Positions 1 through 15,026 of a stretch of 64,000 nt of DNA are shown piece by piece. A program made the translations under genes and the position numbers. Under the pieces are notes generated by a model. The model was not told where the DNA came from. It searched no databases and saw nothing but the letters and a program-made list of their open reading frames with translations. This DNA comes from Lamellibrachia satsuma (lineage: Eukaryota; Annelida; Polychaeta; Sabellida; Siboglinidae): NCBI GenBank assembly GCA_033239005.1, contig BSQZ01000039.1, positions 3,739,816 to 3,803,815 of the forward strand. Reading direction: 5' to 3'. How positions within the stretch are numbered: position 1 is the first letter of the stretch; each line of letters begins with the position of its first letter.

Positions 1-1790
1 CCGGGGTGGGGCATCAAGGCGGCGGTCGGTCCCACTCGTATCCCGTCCATGGCAGGGAGCAATATTCCCAGGTATGCGCGGAGAATCAGACTCGGAGACG
101 ACAGCGGTAGTGTGAGTATGTGTGTATACGTGTGTTTGCGCCGATTGTAGTCCCGTCTTCCGCGGCGTACGTAGCTTGACAAGTGAGCAACTGAGACCAC
201 TATTCTTCGAATAGGAGAAAGTCTCGACGAGCGAGCGAGCCTATGGCGTTAGACCGGCACGTGTCAATCAAACCGCATCGTCACTACCTCGGCGATCATA
301 CGAGCAACGTGGATATCGATTGCTCGGCGCATGCGCACGCGTTCACTCCGCCCACTTGTGCAGAATGTCGTCTGCTGATGTTAATTACGGCGCTGGCGGG
401 CATACGGCGGAGAACTTAGAGAGTGATAGCGCGTTGTTTGGCTTCGGGATTAGCGATACTGCTAAGGGGCGTCTCGCTGCGGTGACGGCGACGTTTGCAG
501 GCATTTCCGAAACGACGATCTGAATCTATCGGACGCGAGTAACCGCCGGCGGGAATGTGGGCCAGATACGTAACTGCTGAGGGTTTCATTCACAGCTTCA
601 ATGAAGCAAAACAACTTTGAAACGAACGCTGGTGTCCACGATTGGATGTTTGTACAGTGTACACGATTTTTATTTAAACTATGAACGTTGTCTGTGGTGA
701 ACGTTGTCTTTGAATATATTGTGATTGGCTTGTCGCGAAATAAAATATCGCATAATCGCAAACCACCGTGTTGGTGATGTCATAGACTTTCGCGGGCGTC
801 GCTGTTGAGGAAGGCGTCTTCAAGTTGTTTGGCCACCTGCGAGTAAATAATCTGTTGTAATGCAGGTTTAGAAAATAATTATTGTGATATGTGGTAGGGT
901 AAAATCAGGTCGGTTACATTACAACGAATATGTCCTTTTCCATTTCCCATTCACCCATACAGCGTCGTTGTTGTCAAACCCAATGTGACTTAAAACACGT
1001 TCTTGCGTAAAGTGACGTCGGCATACCGTTTCTGTGTATGTGCAAAAACCCAAAAAAAATTTCAAAAGGTGTACGTTAGGTTTATTTACGCATCTTCGAC
1101 AGAGAGCGTTTAATAAAAAAGGAAATGGATCTATAGCGGTTTCTACGCAGACGACAATTTAACATCCAAATTTCGTATGCGCAGAAGGGGCAAGTCCATA
1201 TTTTGCGAGATGTATGCTCTACGCAACACCGGCCGTCTCAACTCCCCAGGCGCAGGACGAAAGGAAATTCTCCTAATTAATCATCATTCCAGCTCATTCC
1301 GTTCGCATTTACCGTCATAATTAATGCCCGGGCGGTTGATTGGCGCAAACGACAGTCTCGCGCTGTCACGGGAAACCGCCAAATTGCTGCTAAGTGGAAA
1401 ATTGTTTGCGCGTTTTATTGAATGATTTGTAACAACGAAGACTGGAGTTTTACTCGTCGTCTTGACGGCTACTGACGCAACTAATAAAGCGTTGACAGCG
1501 CGCGAGGCGGGTAGTTAAGTAACAGTAAACGACACCGTTGGCGACTGGCGAGTAGAATTAGAGGAATCATGGCACTTTGTTTGCGAACGGCATTCTCCTT
1601 GTAAATAGCTGACAGGGGCGTGTTACAAGCGTTTGCATTGGAAGGGATTGTTGACTTTGGTCGTCCTCGGCTCTGCGTACGCTTATAGCTGTTTTGTCAA
1701 TCAGTGTTGCCCTGTCGTTGAGTGTGAATAGAAAGTTGTTAATAGTAACGTCGTTTTAATTATTTGTCTGGCAGGGATTGCGAAACTAGC
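1..1790. other. Gene-free unique DNA
   Basis: No supportable gene. The short open frames have no recognisable motif and no splice context. The stretch around 1260-1450 is rich in homeodomain-core-like TAAT/ATTA words and looks less decayed than its surroundings, but that is an impression only. Confidence 0.5.
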
Positions 1791-1799
1791 GTTGCAACA

Positions 1800-2030
1800 C
1801 GCGCTCATACGCGTACACAGGCACACACACTCGCGCACACACACGCCATTGTATGCATTATAATATTGGAATTCCTACATGCTATTTATACACTGTGTCA
1901 ACGTGCGCACGCACACACGCACACACACGCGCACACACGCCCCCACACACACGCACACTCGCACGCACACACCTACATACGTACGCATGCACGCACACAA
2001 CCACACCCGCACGCTCGCACGAACAGAAAA
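1800..2030. repeat. Imperfect CA/CGCA microsatellite
   Basis: Runs of CACACA and CGCACA interrupted by about 40 bases of unique DNA near 1850-1900. It gives Thr-His-rich frames that are not genes. From 2030 to 2760 I see no gene. Confidence 0.85.
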
Positions 2031-2759
2031 CTCCCACGAATATCATAGCATTTGCAAATCTTCATCATCACCACCAGGTGTCGCGTCTGTTGCAGGCAAT
2101 GCTATCATGAAACTCCATTTCCCACGATCACAGATGTCTTGTAACAGTTCCGCTATACTCTTTTTTAGCCGCGCTGCTAGACCATCGCGGGTTTTATTGC
2201 TGGCCCCCGGTTTTTTTGCCCTCCAAATATCCCGATGTGTTATTTTTCTCGTCACGTGATCTAGCTTGTCTTTTTCTGAGTTTGTACATGATCTTCCTTT
2301 TATCGTTAACTGTTCTTAGAATGTCATCACCTTTCTGTCCTGGAGACTCTTACCGTTATTCTCAACAACGAAACTATCGGGAATATACAGATTGTATATA
2401 ATCCTAAATCATCATTGCGTGGTTGTAACTATGTAGTTGGCGTGTTAATAATAGCATCAGGCGCGAGACGACCGACACTCTATGCCAAGTGGCACGCCCA
2501 GCGGCGCGCCAACAAAGCAGCCTCGCATTCATTTGTTACGTCATATCGGCAAACCGGTTCATTGGATTACGTCACGAGTGATTTTCCGCTCGCGTTGTAC
2601 AACAATCTTGTCATCCAACGGGGATGAGCTCGGAGTAGGGATGCAGGCGGGACGATTTGCCGGGCAAGAAGGAAACAAACGATTATGTGAAAAGTTATGT
2701 AGGTTTGCTTAATTGATATGGGCAGCTGTGCCTTCTGGCATAGCACTGGTGTTTCTGGG

Positions 2760-3172
<413 letters not shown>

Positions 3173-3506
3173 CATAATCCATGAATTTGCTTTTTGACAA
3201 TTTTAATAATAAAATTACAATCATCTTGCATTATTATAATTACCTGTTTGTGAAAATACGTGCCTTGAAATTCAGAGTTTAGAATGAAAAATACAGAAAA
3301 TACAGGTAACAGTGCAACTATTTAAAAGACGCTAAGGCAGCGTTCCGCAAACATTTTTAGGAAGGGGCCATTTTTCCCAAGTTAGGTCTGTGCGGGCCAA
3401 CGTTCTTAGTAAGGAGCACATACGTAAATGTATTCATATACAGCGTTTTATGTTTGTCTGAAATACACCCGGACAATGAACAAGTCACACTATCTTAAAG
3501 TCATAT

Positions 3507-5310
3507 TCAGAAAGTCCCCTGCCAATCGTTCGTTGATGGCGATATGCAGGCAGTCCAGCCTGGAGCGAGAGTGAAGATCGCAAGTTGCAGAAGCTCATAC
3601 AATCGCTTGTCCATCAACCGGCGCCGAAGTGAGTTCAAGATATGATTCATCGCGGAGAATCCAAATTCGCACGACGACGTGCTACCGAAAGTACCAGGAG
3701 GCGCAGCCTCGCGTAACGCTAGAAACCGGAGCGGCACAAGGTCGTCTTTTGCAGCTAGAAACGTTTCTTTGAAATCGATGGAATCCTCTTGCAACGCAGC
3801 TTCGTCGACTCCAAACGTCTGCGACAACTTGTGACACACGTCAGGCTGGGAGGTTAATGGACTGGGAAAAAAAAGCAACAAACGTCGTCTATAGATGCGA
3901 AGTCGACGAATCGCTTGTTGATGGCTGTCTGCAGACTGTGCAACCCACCGACAAGCACCTGCTTGGTGTCTTCCGTGCGCGCCTCGTCTTTGCCGTGACC
4001 CGGAAATGCAGAAAGTTGCCGGTCTCTGTATGAACTTTGAAAAGAGAGCTTGCCATCAAACCCCTTTACTGCTTCGTACAGATTACACAGCAGCTTCTGT
4101 CGTCCCTGGAGCAACATGTTCAACTTGTTCAGGCGTCCAAAAGTGTCTGCCAGGACGCAGAGCCGATTTGAAACAGAGTGTCCAGATTAGATACAGGACG
4201 ACCGATTTCTTCAAGAAAGCTGATGATGCGAAGAAGCAGTGCAACAAATCTCTCCAGAACTGCTCCACGGCTCAGCCAGCGAACACTGTTGTAAAACAGA
4301 ACATCGCCATATTCTGCGTCAAATGTGGCCAGATGATTCTGGAATCTTCGGTAGTTCAGAGCACGGGGGCGAATGAGATTCACGATTTCAACAGTTGGCA
4401 TTGTTTCCTGCAGGCCGCAGCTTCCTTTTGTACACAGAGCTTGCTGATGAATAATGCAGTGGTTAGAAAGCATTTTCGGCTTTCCGATTCGCTGACGGAA
4501 CATGGTAACGATCAAGCATACTTGGGGCATCATCCGTGCAAACTGAAACAAGGTTGTCCCATGTCAACTCGTTCTCTTGACCGAATTGCTGTGATGCATT
4601 GCAAACGTCCGATGCTGTCGTTATGTCTTTCACTGGAATAAGGCACAGGATGTCTTCCGAAACGCCGTTGTCGAAGTATCGCACGGATACCAGCAGTTGA
4701 TGATAATATCACTTCTGTCTGTGCTATCGGCAAGTAAATTCAACCTAGCAGAGCAGGATCGCTGCTTACTCAACAGTTGCTTGAAGACGTCGCTACCCCT
4801 CACATCGACGAGCACACGTGTCGGCTGAAAGCGGCAGTTTGCTAATCTGTTCGGGAAACCCGCAAACATAAGTTCGACACCAGCCAGGAAAGCCTTTTTG
4901 AACACTTCTGCATAAGCCAACGGCACCTGGCGTTGAGCAAGGGAGTGACAGGTGGCAGGTGCGATAGCTAGCTTCGTTGAGATGACTCGCACCTTGAGCA
5001 AAAACCGACACTCTCTTCGCCTCGCCCACGTATGCATTAAAGCCTTTCTTGAACTCCTTCAGCCATTCACCATTCCCCGGATAAGCACTGTCAAAATCCT
5101 TCTTATGTTTCAAGTCGTAATGTCGTTTCACATTGTACCTCTTCATCTCAGCGACGCTCTCGCGGTAAATACGACACATGGCTTTTTTATCGTATTCGCG
5201 AGAGCAAAAATAGAACTGATGCTCCCAGTTATCATCGAACAATCGTTTGCCAGAAGTATCAGTTCGACGTTTCGTTATAGCAGATGTCTTACTTTTCGGG
5301 ATCGCAACAA
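3507..5310 (-). pseudogene. hAT transposase, GTF2IRD2/ZBED-like, frameshifted
   Basis: Pieces in different frames follow the order of a hAT transposase of the kind domesticated in vertebrate GTF2IRD2-type proteins. The N-terminal part (5310-4800) carries a Cys/His region and a KRHYDLKHKKDF segment typical of the BED-like zinc finger. Next come DDAPSML (about 4640), CIIHQQAL and RWLSRG (4550-4130), and LQGRQKLLCNLYEAV (4120-4000). The C-terminal dimerisation region near 3700 contains SCEFGFSAMNHI. Neighbouring pieces overlap in shifted frames at about 3870, 4125, 4500, 4650 and 4900, so several frameshifts have broken the gene. No start codon is clear. The family function is cut-and-paste transposition in the nucleus; this copy is inferred to be dead. 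Confidence 0.88.
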
Positions 5311-5384
5311 AATACGATTCACAGCGTAATTAAAGTAATACAACAATATAGTCAACGTTGATGTAACAAGGGCTAGAACGGTTG

Positions 5385-5868
5385 AAACAGCTACGCTGCT
5401 ACGGTCTACGCCGCTACGGTCTACGCTGCTACGGTCTACGCCGCTACGGTCTACGCCACTACGGTCTTCGCCGCTACGGCTACGCCGCTACGGTCTACGC
5501 CGCTACGGTCTTCGCCGCTACGGTCTACGCTGCTACGGTCTACGCCGCTACGGTCTACGCCGCTACGGGTACGCCGCTACGGTCTACGCCGCTACGGTCT
5601 ACGCCGCTACGGTCTTCGCCGCTACGGTCTACGCTGCTACGGCTACGCCGCTACGGTCTTCGCCGCTACGGCTACGCCGCTACGGTCTTCGCCGCTACGG
5701 TCTACGCCGCTACGGTCTTCGCCGCTACGGTCTTCGCCGCTACCGTCTACGCCGCTACGGTCTACGCTGCTACGGTCTACGCCGCTACGGGTCTTCGGAG
5801 TCAACCGGCCGCTACGGGTACGCCGCGACGGGTACGCCGCGCCGCTACGGTCTTCGGAGTCAACCGCG
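5385..5868. repeat. 15-bp minisatellite inside the hAT element
   Basis: About 32 copies of GCTACGGTCTACGCC with variants (TCTTCG, 14-mer and 12-mer forms). It lies between the transposase 5' end and the right terminus of the hAT element, so in the element's promoter or leader region. The Arg/Tyr/Gly frame across it is a translation of the repeat. Confidence 0.93.
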
Positions 5869-5956
5869 TACAGTAATGACGATTTTAATGTAACATAAAT
5901 GTTGGGCGCATTTAATTTGACCCGCGGGCCAGGGTTTGCAGGACGCTGCGCTAAGG

Positions 5957-7282
<1,326 letters not shown>

Positions 7283-7285
<3 letters not shown>

Positions 7286-8600
7286 GGATACAGAAAAGCA
7301 CGCACCGAAGCAAGCACTTACGCGCGCACCCTCGCACGCATGTGCACATGCAGTTTTTGTCAGGTTTGAAACGATGATTACCATAGAGGTGAAGTGTACC
7401 GTTCAAACAAGAAAGTGACATTAGCATTGGAAGAATCACGGCGGTACATTTTCAAACGGTCTTAAATCCTGTCTTATCGTAATGTTCAGAGATCACTAAT
7501 GAATAGATTAAATACCGATCTGCGTAATGATAACGAGCTGATTATGCATAATTAAAAGCGTCGTTAGTTTTGCTCTTCTATCTATGCAATACAGGACGAC
7601 TATAGATATAATTTGTGCAGCGAAATGCGGAATTATTACATTTGACGAAAGACAATTACGTCAGCCCTAGATCAAGAGTTTAATATACATTGTCAGGAGC
7701 CGGGTTGTCACGATTGCGGCAATGGCGTCACATTTCTAATAATACTGCATCTCATTGTTCGCGTTAATATTCTTCTACATTATTGCTTGCAGACAAATAT
7801 ATAGCTGTGTCGTGAGAATGCCCCCGGGCTACGTCTGTCGTGCGATAGGCTTTGGAAGTGTTCTGGTCTAAGAACCTGTGCAGACTCTGATCGTTCGTAG
7901 TTTGAAATAGGTCACATGCCACATTTAGGAACCGTCCGCCATTAACACAGACATTAAGAGTCCCTTGAAAGTGATGATTGCGATTGATGAGTGAATTTGT
8001 TCTGAGCACTTTCACATCGGATATGTTAGAGGAGTTAATGTTATTTGTACTACGACATTATATCTTTCATTTGATGGCAACATACAGACGCTGACCGGTC
8101 GCGTATCACTACACTGAATATTCTGCAGAACGTACCAACATTGCAAAATCATTATGGGCCAAAATTTAGGGGCGTTAGCTTTGGGTGAGTTTTTCTTAAA
8201 AACGAGGAATGTCATTTTCATACAACATGTGTGTCAGTAGAGGACACATTTCTGTGAAATGTTCAAGAAAATCGTAGAAATATTTTTCCAGGAATCCAAA
8301 GAAACGTTATAATGGCGGCCTATGGGAAAATCAAATGTGGTCTTACCCCAATCTAAGAAAGCCCTAAGTGGGCATTGTTTATAATCTTTTTCTCAACGAA
8401 GCTACCGATGTCGAATCAAAACACGTTTCGTGTTGAACAAAAGTGCAGCTTATTAAAGTTGATATAATATAATATATGATATATATGATATAATTTGTGT
8501 CAGGACTTTTTCGATTTATTTTGCTCATGACCGCATTTTATGGATGGTAGTTACACAAAGAATACACCCAATGTTCTGAGACTCACTCCGGAAATAAAGC
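7283..8600. other. Gene-free unique DNA
   Basis: No supportable gene in this stretch. The frames present are short and lack motifs. Confidence 0.5.
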
Positions 8601-8601
8601 T

Positions 8602-8912
8602 GCTCAGTGACGTCAGTACATCTTATCATGTGGCATTGTTCTGCTAGGCGTCGCTGTCGGCGTTATTATTGTTGTTGTGTTGCTCAGTGACGTCTGTACA
8701 TCTTATCACGTGGCATTGTTCTGCTAGGTGTCGCTGTCGGCGTTGTTATTGTTGTTGTTGCTCAGTGACGTCAGCACATCTTATCACGTGGCATTGTTCT
8801 GTTAGGTGTCGCTGTCGGTGTTGTTATTGTTGTTGTTGCTCAGTGACGTCAGTACATCTTATCACGTGGCATTGTTCTGCTAGGTGTCGCTGTCGGTGTT
8901 GTTATTGCTCGC
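8602..8912. repeat. Four-copy 78-80-bp tandem repeat with CRE and E-box sites
   Basis: Units start at about 8602, 8682, 8760 and 8838. Each begins GCTCAGTGACGTC and, about 20 bases later, carries TATCACGTGGCA (TATCATGTGGCA in the first), ending in a (TTG)n stretch. TGACGTCA-type sites match the CREB/ATF consensus and CACGTG the bHLH E-box. The spacing is conserved between units. Confidence 0.9.
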
Positions 8913-9011
8913 CTCAACTAAGCACAGCTTCACGTGTTATTGCGATTACACCGTTACTTTTCTCGTACCAATTGTAACACTTGTCGGGTAGGTCTTGCTA
9001 CTTACAGAACG

Positions 9012-9335
9012 GTAATTATATTCTGTGCATCAACAAGATTTAACAAGAGTTAACAAGACTGCCATCCCAAACAACGAGTTCCTGATGGCAAGTGGACAAG
9101 GAAGCCATTGGCTTATCGAGAGTCCAACAATTTTCTCATCTATGTGTAGCCCGCCCTTATCAAATATCTGTCAATTCTATTTTTAAACATATTCACACTA
9201 CTAACATTAACACAATCATTTGGCAGTTTGTTCCATTCATTTATCACCCTCTGTGAGAAAGAGTACTTTCTCACGTACTACTCCTTAACAAACACTGCTC
9301 CTTAAGTAATGCACAAGATCAAATCCGAGTTACCT
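9012..9335 (-). mobile_element. 5'-truncated LINE 3' end, same family as 47213-48290
   Basis: On the minus strand this reads the C-terminal LINE segment VINEWNKL, SSVNMFKN and RAGY, then a short 3' UTR with GGCTTCCTTGTCCACTTGCC and an ATCTTGTTAA-type tail. The same sequence, diverged, ends the LINE at 47213-48290. Only the last 100 or so codons are present, which is typical of incomplete target-primed reverse transcription. Confidence 0.85.
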
Positions 9336-9712
9336 TATTTGAGACTGACTGTGGTTTAGATATATTTAAGAATACGCTGTTTATATTTGTTGTCATACTT
9401 GTGGTGACAAGTAGGTTTTATGACAACGCTGTAGCACTACAGCTGATAGATTTGTGCATCAGGCAGCAAGCTCGTCCTCGGGGTTTTGAAAAGGAGATTC
9501 GAGTGTAGACAATCAGCCGGAAATTCTGGAATGATTTCTGAAAATGTTGCAATTAAAACACATTCTCTCAAAAAGGGTTGCTCGTTCGAAGCCCCCCCCC
9601 ACGAGTATGGTTAGGAGCAGGTTTTAAGATATTATTGTAGTGTGTCTCATGTCGTAATTGCTAGAATCTAATAAGTTTTATCACGATGGTGTAAAATGTT
9701 TTTGTGGTAATG

Positions 9713-9912
<200 letters not shown>

Positions 9913-9962
9913 GTAAATTTCTTATGGAATAACGTTTTGACTCAAGACCGTTTGCTGACATG

Positions 9963-10730
9963 CATTTTATTTTAAATACAATACAATACAATACAATACA
10001 ATACAATGCAATGCAACGCAACGCAACGCAACGCAATACAATGCAATGCAATGCAATGAAATACAATACAATATAAAACACTTATATTGCGCTAAAGTCA
10101 CAGGGAGCCATAAGTTCTTCAGCACACCAAAACAAAAGGGGTTAAGCAGTTCCTAATCGATAAGCAGTTCTAGATGTAAACAGTTAGATTGGTACACTGG
10201 GGAGCTATGCAGGGTAAACAATTTAAACAGGTGGGTTTTTTGTTTACCGCGAAATGTTATATTTCCTACAGACTTAACACTAACAGGGAGTGAGTTCCAC
10301 AGAGTCGGTGCAGCAACTGAAACAGCTCTAGTTCCTACATTTGTCTTAACACTGGGAGCAAAAAGTAGATTAGAATATGATGATCAAAGCTGTCTGGGCT
10401 GTCTTGCAGGAGTGAGCAGTGAATGTAAATATGCTGGATGAAAGTGCTTGATAGGTAATTGTTCAGATCTTAAAAATGCGACATCGGACAGGGAGTCAAT
10501 ACACTGATTTAGGAAGTGGTACTGAGTGAGAGAAACGGGGAGACCAGGTAACTACCCTTGCCAAACAATTCTGCACACGTTGAACTGTCAATATGACCCT
10601 GAGAGTAATATTATGATAAAGGGAATTGCAATAGTCAAGTCTACCTTTTGTCGACAACAAAACATATACCGGCGAATACGACGAAGGTCACGATGTTGTC
10701 TGAAATTTAAATCAGTTTAAATGTGACTCC
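9963..10730 (-). mobile_element. L2/CR1-like LINE 3' fragment with pentanucleotide tail
   Basis: The minus strand reads the end of an L2/CR1-type reverse transcriptase: RDLRRIRRYM near 10690, then LARVV-like remnants, PARQPRQL, NVGTRA and LWNSLPVSVKSVGN near 10270. A short 3' UTR containing AGCTCCCCAGTGTACCAATC follows. It ends in an ATTGT/ATTGC pentanucleotide run (9975-10070 on the + strand as ACAAT and GCAAT). The same family occurs on the + strand at 35270-37550 and as a tail at about 25290-25500. Frameshifts are present. Confidence 0.85.
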
Positions 10731-10784
10731 TAACTTCCGTGCTGTGCTGAGACGGCAGGTGTGAAATTCTGGCTCAGTACGTTT

Positions 10785-11125
10785 ACATGCAGTTTGTTTA
10801 CATGCAGTTTGTTACGTGCAGTTTGCTTACATATATTTTATTCACATGGAATTTGTTTACATACAATTAGTTTGCATGCAGTTAGTTTACATGCATTGTT
10901 TATATGCTGTTTGTTTACATGAAGTTAGTTTACATGCATTGTTTATATGCTGTTTGTTTACATGAAGTTAGCTTACACGCAGTTTACTTACATGCAGTTT
11001 GGTTGCGTTCATTTTGTTTACATGTACTTTGTTTACATACATTTACATACAGTAAGTTTAGGTGCAGTTTGCTTACGCGCTGTTTGTTTAGTGCAGTTTG
11101 TTTACATGCAGTTTATTTACATTAC
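10785..11125. repeat. Degenerate 15-16-bp tandem repeat
   Basis: About 20 imperfect copies of GTTTACATGCAGTTT. Copies vary in length, so no reading frame is kept for long. Confidence 0.85.
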
Positions 11126-11455
11126 GACGACACAAAATGTCCACCATGCCAGGCGTGCAATGTTTAGTTGGCATGTTGAATTGAGTTTGGGCAAATATCA
11201 TATGTGATGGATTAAAAAAATCTTACTCATTTGTCAACTGTTCAACAAAATGTTCCTCTTGATTCCACCAGCTGTGATTTTCTGCAGATGCCTGATATTA
11301 CAGGAGGCAAATAGGTAAATGCCAGTTCCTATATAGCGCGGTATTCAGTTCTTGGGAGTGGTTACATTTCACCCCCCTGGCAGATCTGTTCATTCTGCAA
11401 CGTCATCTTGACTTCTCTGGGAAGCATTCAGCCACGCTGCAATTAGTGCGCTAAG
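11126..11455. other. Gene-free DNA
   Basis: No gene or element recognised. Confidence 0.5.
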
Positions 11456-12292
<837 letters not shown>

Positions 12293-12880
12293 GGAGAACG
12301 ACAGCGTTGGGGGTGGAGACGGGTTGTGGAGACGGCAGTGAAAAGGGATCAGTGACGAAGAAAAAGCGAAAAAACATCGACGACCGGTATCGGTGCCAGC
12401 CTCACCCGGACTTCAGGGGTAAAGAGGAGAGCCACATTGTTGTGTATATAGCATTTAACAGTCACATACGAACTAACAAGTTATCCCGTCCGGAGGATGG
12501 GCGTTTTTGTAAGTTTAAGACTAATATAAAGGTGAAATTACGTGAGGTTGTCAACTTAAGTACAACACATAATTCGCGCGAATCTTTTGCCGTGCGCTGA
12601 AGCAATCGCGTATCTACGCAAGCGCACGCTATATCGCGTTCGAAGTTATTCAAACGTCAGATCAGCCGAATTTTGCGTTCTGGTGCTTGCGTTGTGATTT
12701 CTGTTTAAAATTAGTTAGCCTTGTTATTGTCGTGGATACATAATTGTTCTGACTCTCTAATGTAAAATACAAAATGACCTGTTGTAATTCCGTCGACTCT
12801 CGATCCCGCAATGCATTGCGTTTATACACGCCCGCCATCTGGCGATCAAAACATACTATTCCATGTAACGACTAATGCTA
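12293..12880. other. Gene-free unique DNA
   Basis: No supportable gene. Confidence 0.5.
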
Positions 12881-12884
12881 TGAG

Positions 12885-13855
12885 GCATACAGCAATCTTC
12901 TTAGCAGCCCACAAACTCTTCTTGAGGAGGACAAAACATTAGAACAGATCTTCTTTGATGATCGACGCATCTACACAAAGACAATGGAAAGGACAACACA
13001 CACACGAGCAGACAGTCTAATAGGCTGTGACATGGAAACCACTGTTCCACACTTCTGTAATGCAGCAGTCTTGGACAGGAAGCGATCAGACCAATATAAT
13101 TTGGTAAACGTCATACAAATTCCATGTCCTTATTCCCAAGTCAGGAGACATTAGCAGCCCATGCAATTATGGATATATAAGTCTGACTTTCAATGGTGAG
13201 TAAGATCTGTAACAGAATGATCATACATTGAGCAAGATACCACGTTGACCCGCAAAGGTCGGCCGAATCATAGAAGTAATCACAGCAAAGCTTTTGGCAC
13301 CATACGCAGAGGAAACACGGTGCAAGATCTTACCAGCATACGGGGTTGTGACAGCCATAGAGGATATGTATGGAAACCCCTGGCAAAGATTAGTTCACCA
13401 GAGGTGAGAGCAGGGGATCTACAGGGTGATGCATTGGCCCCCGTCCTATGTGTGTTGTACTAGACTACTGTCTGTGTCGAGTAACACCAGAAGAGAAGGC
13501 GGACGAGGATGGACTAACCGTTCAGCAAAGACAGTTCCAAGGAAAGGGGCAGACAGACGACGATTACAGACACGGCTTTTGCAGATGATTTGCCACTAAT
13601 GTCAAATACATTAGAACAAGCACAGAAACTTATGTTGACATTGGAAGAACAAGTAGAGAAGGTTGGACTCAGGGTTAACATTAAAAAGACACAATACATG
13701 TATGAGCTTCGACCAATATTATATTGTTATAAGGCAGCCTTAGAAGAAGTGTTACTCTGTGATAAACTCGGAGTGTCTGGATCACGAAACAAGACAGTCG
13801 TACAACTACTAAGAGAGGACACAAGGCTGGATAGTGTGTCTGAGATACTTGGCCG
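12885..13855 (+). pseudogene. Decayed LINE reverse transcriptase
   Basis: Reverse-transcriptase pieces appear in the right order across several frames. They are IPKSGDISSPCNYGYISL (about 13130-13190), GNTVQDL/IEDMYGNPW (13310-13385), a GDALAP remnant of the QG motif (13425), FADDLPLMSNTLEQAQKL (13580-13630) and VEKVGLRVNIKKTQYM (13655-13705). A tail reads TVVQLLREDTRLDS (13790-13835). FADD is the catalytic motif-C equivalent of YADD. Stops and frameshifts separate the pieces and the fingers region is internally deleted, so it is non-functional. The 5' part and any endonuclease are missing. The clade is not determined. Confidence 0.75.
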
Positions 13856-13859
13856 CGGC

Positions 13860-13915
13860 CGTCATGATGGTGGTGATGATGACCATCATCATCGTCAGCA
13901 TCATCATCGAATATA
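13860..13915. repeat. Imperfect GAT/CAT trinucleotide tract
   Basis: A short run of GATGAT/CATCAT. The Asp- or His-rich frames it gives are not gene evidence. Confidence 0.75.
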
Positions 13916-13949
13916 TCACCAAGCAATTCCTTGCTGCTAGTAATTTTTG

Positions 13950-15020
13950 CAACGATAATTTATAAAGTTTGATTCGACTTTGCGATGCAATTTATCATGA
14001 GACGAATACTTAAAGGTAAGCAAACAAACGCTTAAATCCACAGGGTACTGTTCTCCATGAGACGTGGAATCACTCACTAGACTTCCTTCGCGTCTTCCAA
14101 CTTGTTCAAATCACCACAGCAATATTTTAGTACCGAAGAGGTTATTTTTACTCAATTTCCTAGATATGGACAGCCATCCAAAGGTCTTTTTCAAAGATAA
14201 CACCATGACATTTCTACAAACTAACTCTAGGGATGTCGGACAGTAATGCTATGTGCATTTCAGATAAGACAATCCATCATAGACGCGGCTCTTGACGTTA
14301 ACCAGTTTCAGTTCAATTTACAACCCATACTAGTGCGGTTTAAAGAACGGGTGTTTTTCACAGCCTTCCCATGAGGCAACGGGGCCGAACAGACGTTACT
14401 CAGAACGGTTCTGACAGGCAATTTACGCGCGTAGGTCAAAGATGGCGAAGTGCGCAGGGCAACACTTGGCAAGCGTGTCAAACCCGATGCACCGTCAGGA
14501 ACGATTTGATTGCGCTTAGTCACCGATTCTGACAGACGCGCGTCTTCGCGCGTTCTGCGTGTTCACGCGGCCCCCCCGTCAATCCCCTCGACCCCCGCTA
14601 GCTTCCCCCCGTCCCGTACGACCAGCGCCAGCCGCGAAATCCTATTAACCGGTGTCAAACGAAAATTGATTGAGTGGCAACGACACCAACGTACACACGG
14701 GTTCGAGGTGTGAATCGTTTGACTGTCTTGTTCTTTTCCCCTCTCACACTATGCTCCCGACTGTGTTTGAATCAGCAACGGGAAGTCTGATCAAAGGAAG
14801 ATGGTAGCAGGTGACAAGTGGTGTCATATCTCTCGTCGCGAATCGGGTCGGTCCATCGATCATACACTCCCAAACTTTGTCACCGTCTGTGACATGCCGC
14901 GTGCTTAAGCTTAAAGCTAGTTCCTACTCGTAAATTCGGGAAACAAAATCTAGCAAACATCAAAATAGCAAAACTACACCCTATATGCAACACTATTAAA
15001 CACTATTAGTGTAATTAATT
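13950..15020. other. Gene-free unique DNA
   Basis: No gene, RNA or element recognised. Confidence 0.5.
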
Positions 15021-15026
15021 AATTGC

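Larger units (their letters stand above)
3330..5956 (-). mobile_element. Complete hAT DNA transposon with 8-bp target duplication
   Basis: The element body is 3338-5948. Its left end reads CAGCGTTCCGCAAAC. The right end, read from the other strand, is CAGCGTCCTGCAAAC, giving terminal inverted repeats that match at 13 of 15 positions. The same eight bases, CGCTAAGG, flank it at 3330-3337 and 5949-5956, the size expected for hAT insertion. Inside lies a broken transposase gene on the minus strand (about 3507-5310), and a 15-bp minisatellite (5385-5868) sits between the transposase start and the right terminus. The perfect target duplication shows that both edges are original. The gene breaks show that this copy no longer makes its own transposase. 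Confidence 0.93.

Noticed and set aside
320..761. Two overlapping frames on opposite strands
   Set aside because: No motif, no splice signals of note and no neighbouring exon.
5382..5876. Tyr/Gly/Leu/Arg repeat protein
   Set aside because: Translation of the 15-bp minisatellite inside the hAT element, with frame changes at 14-bp units.
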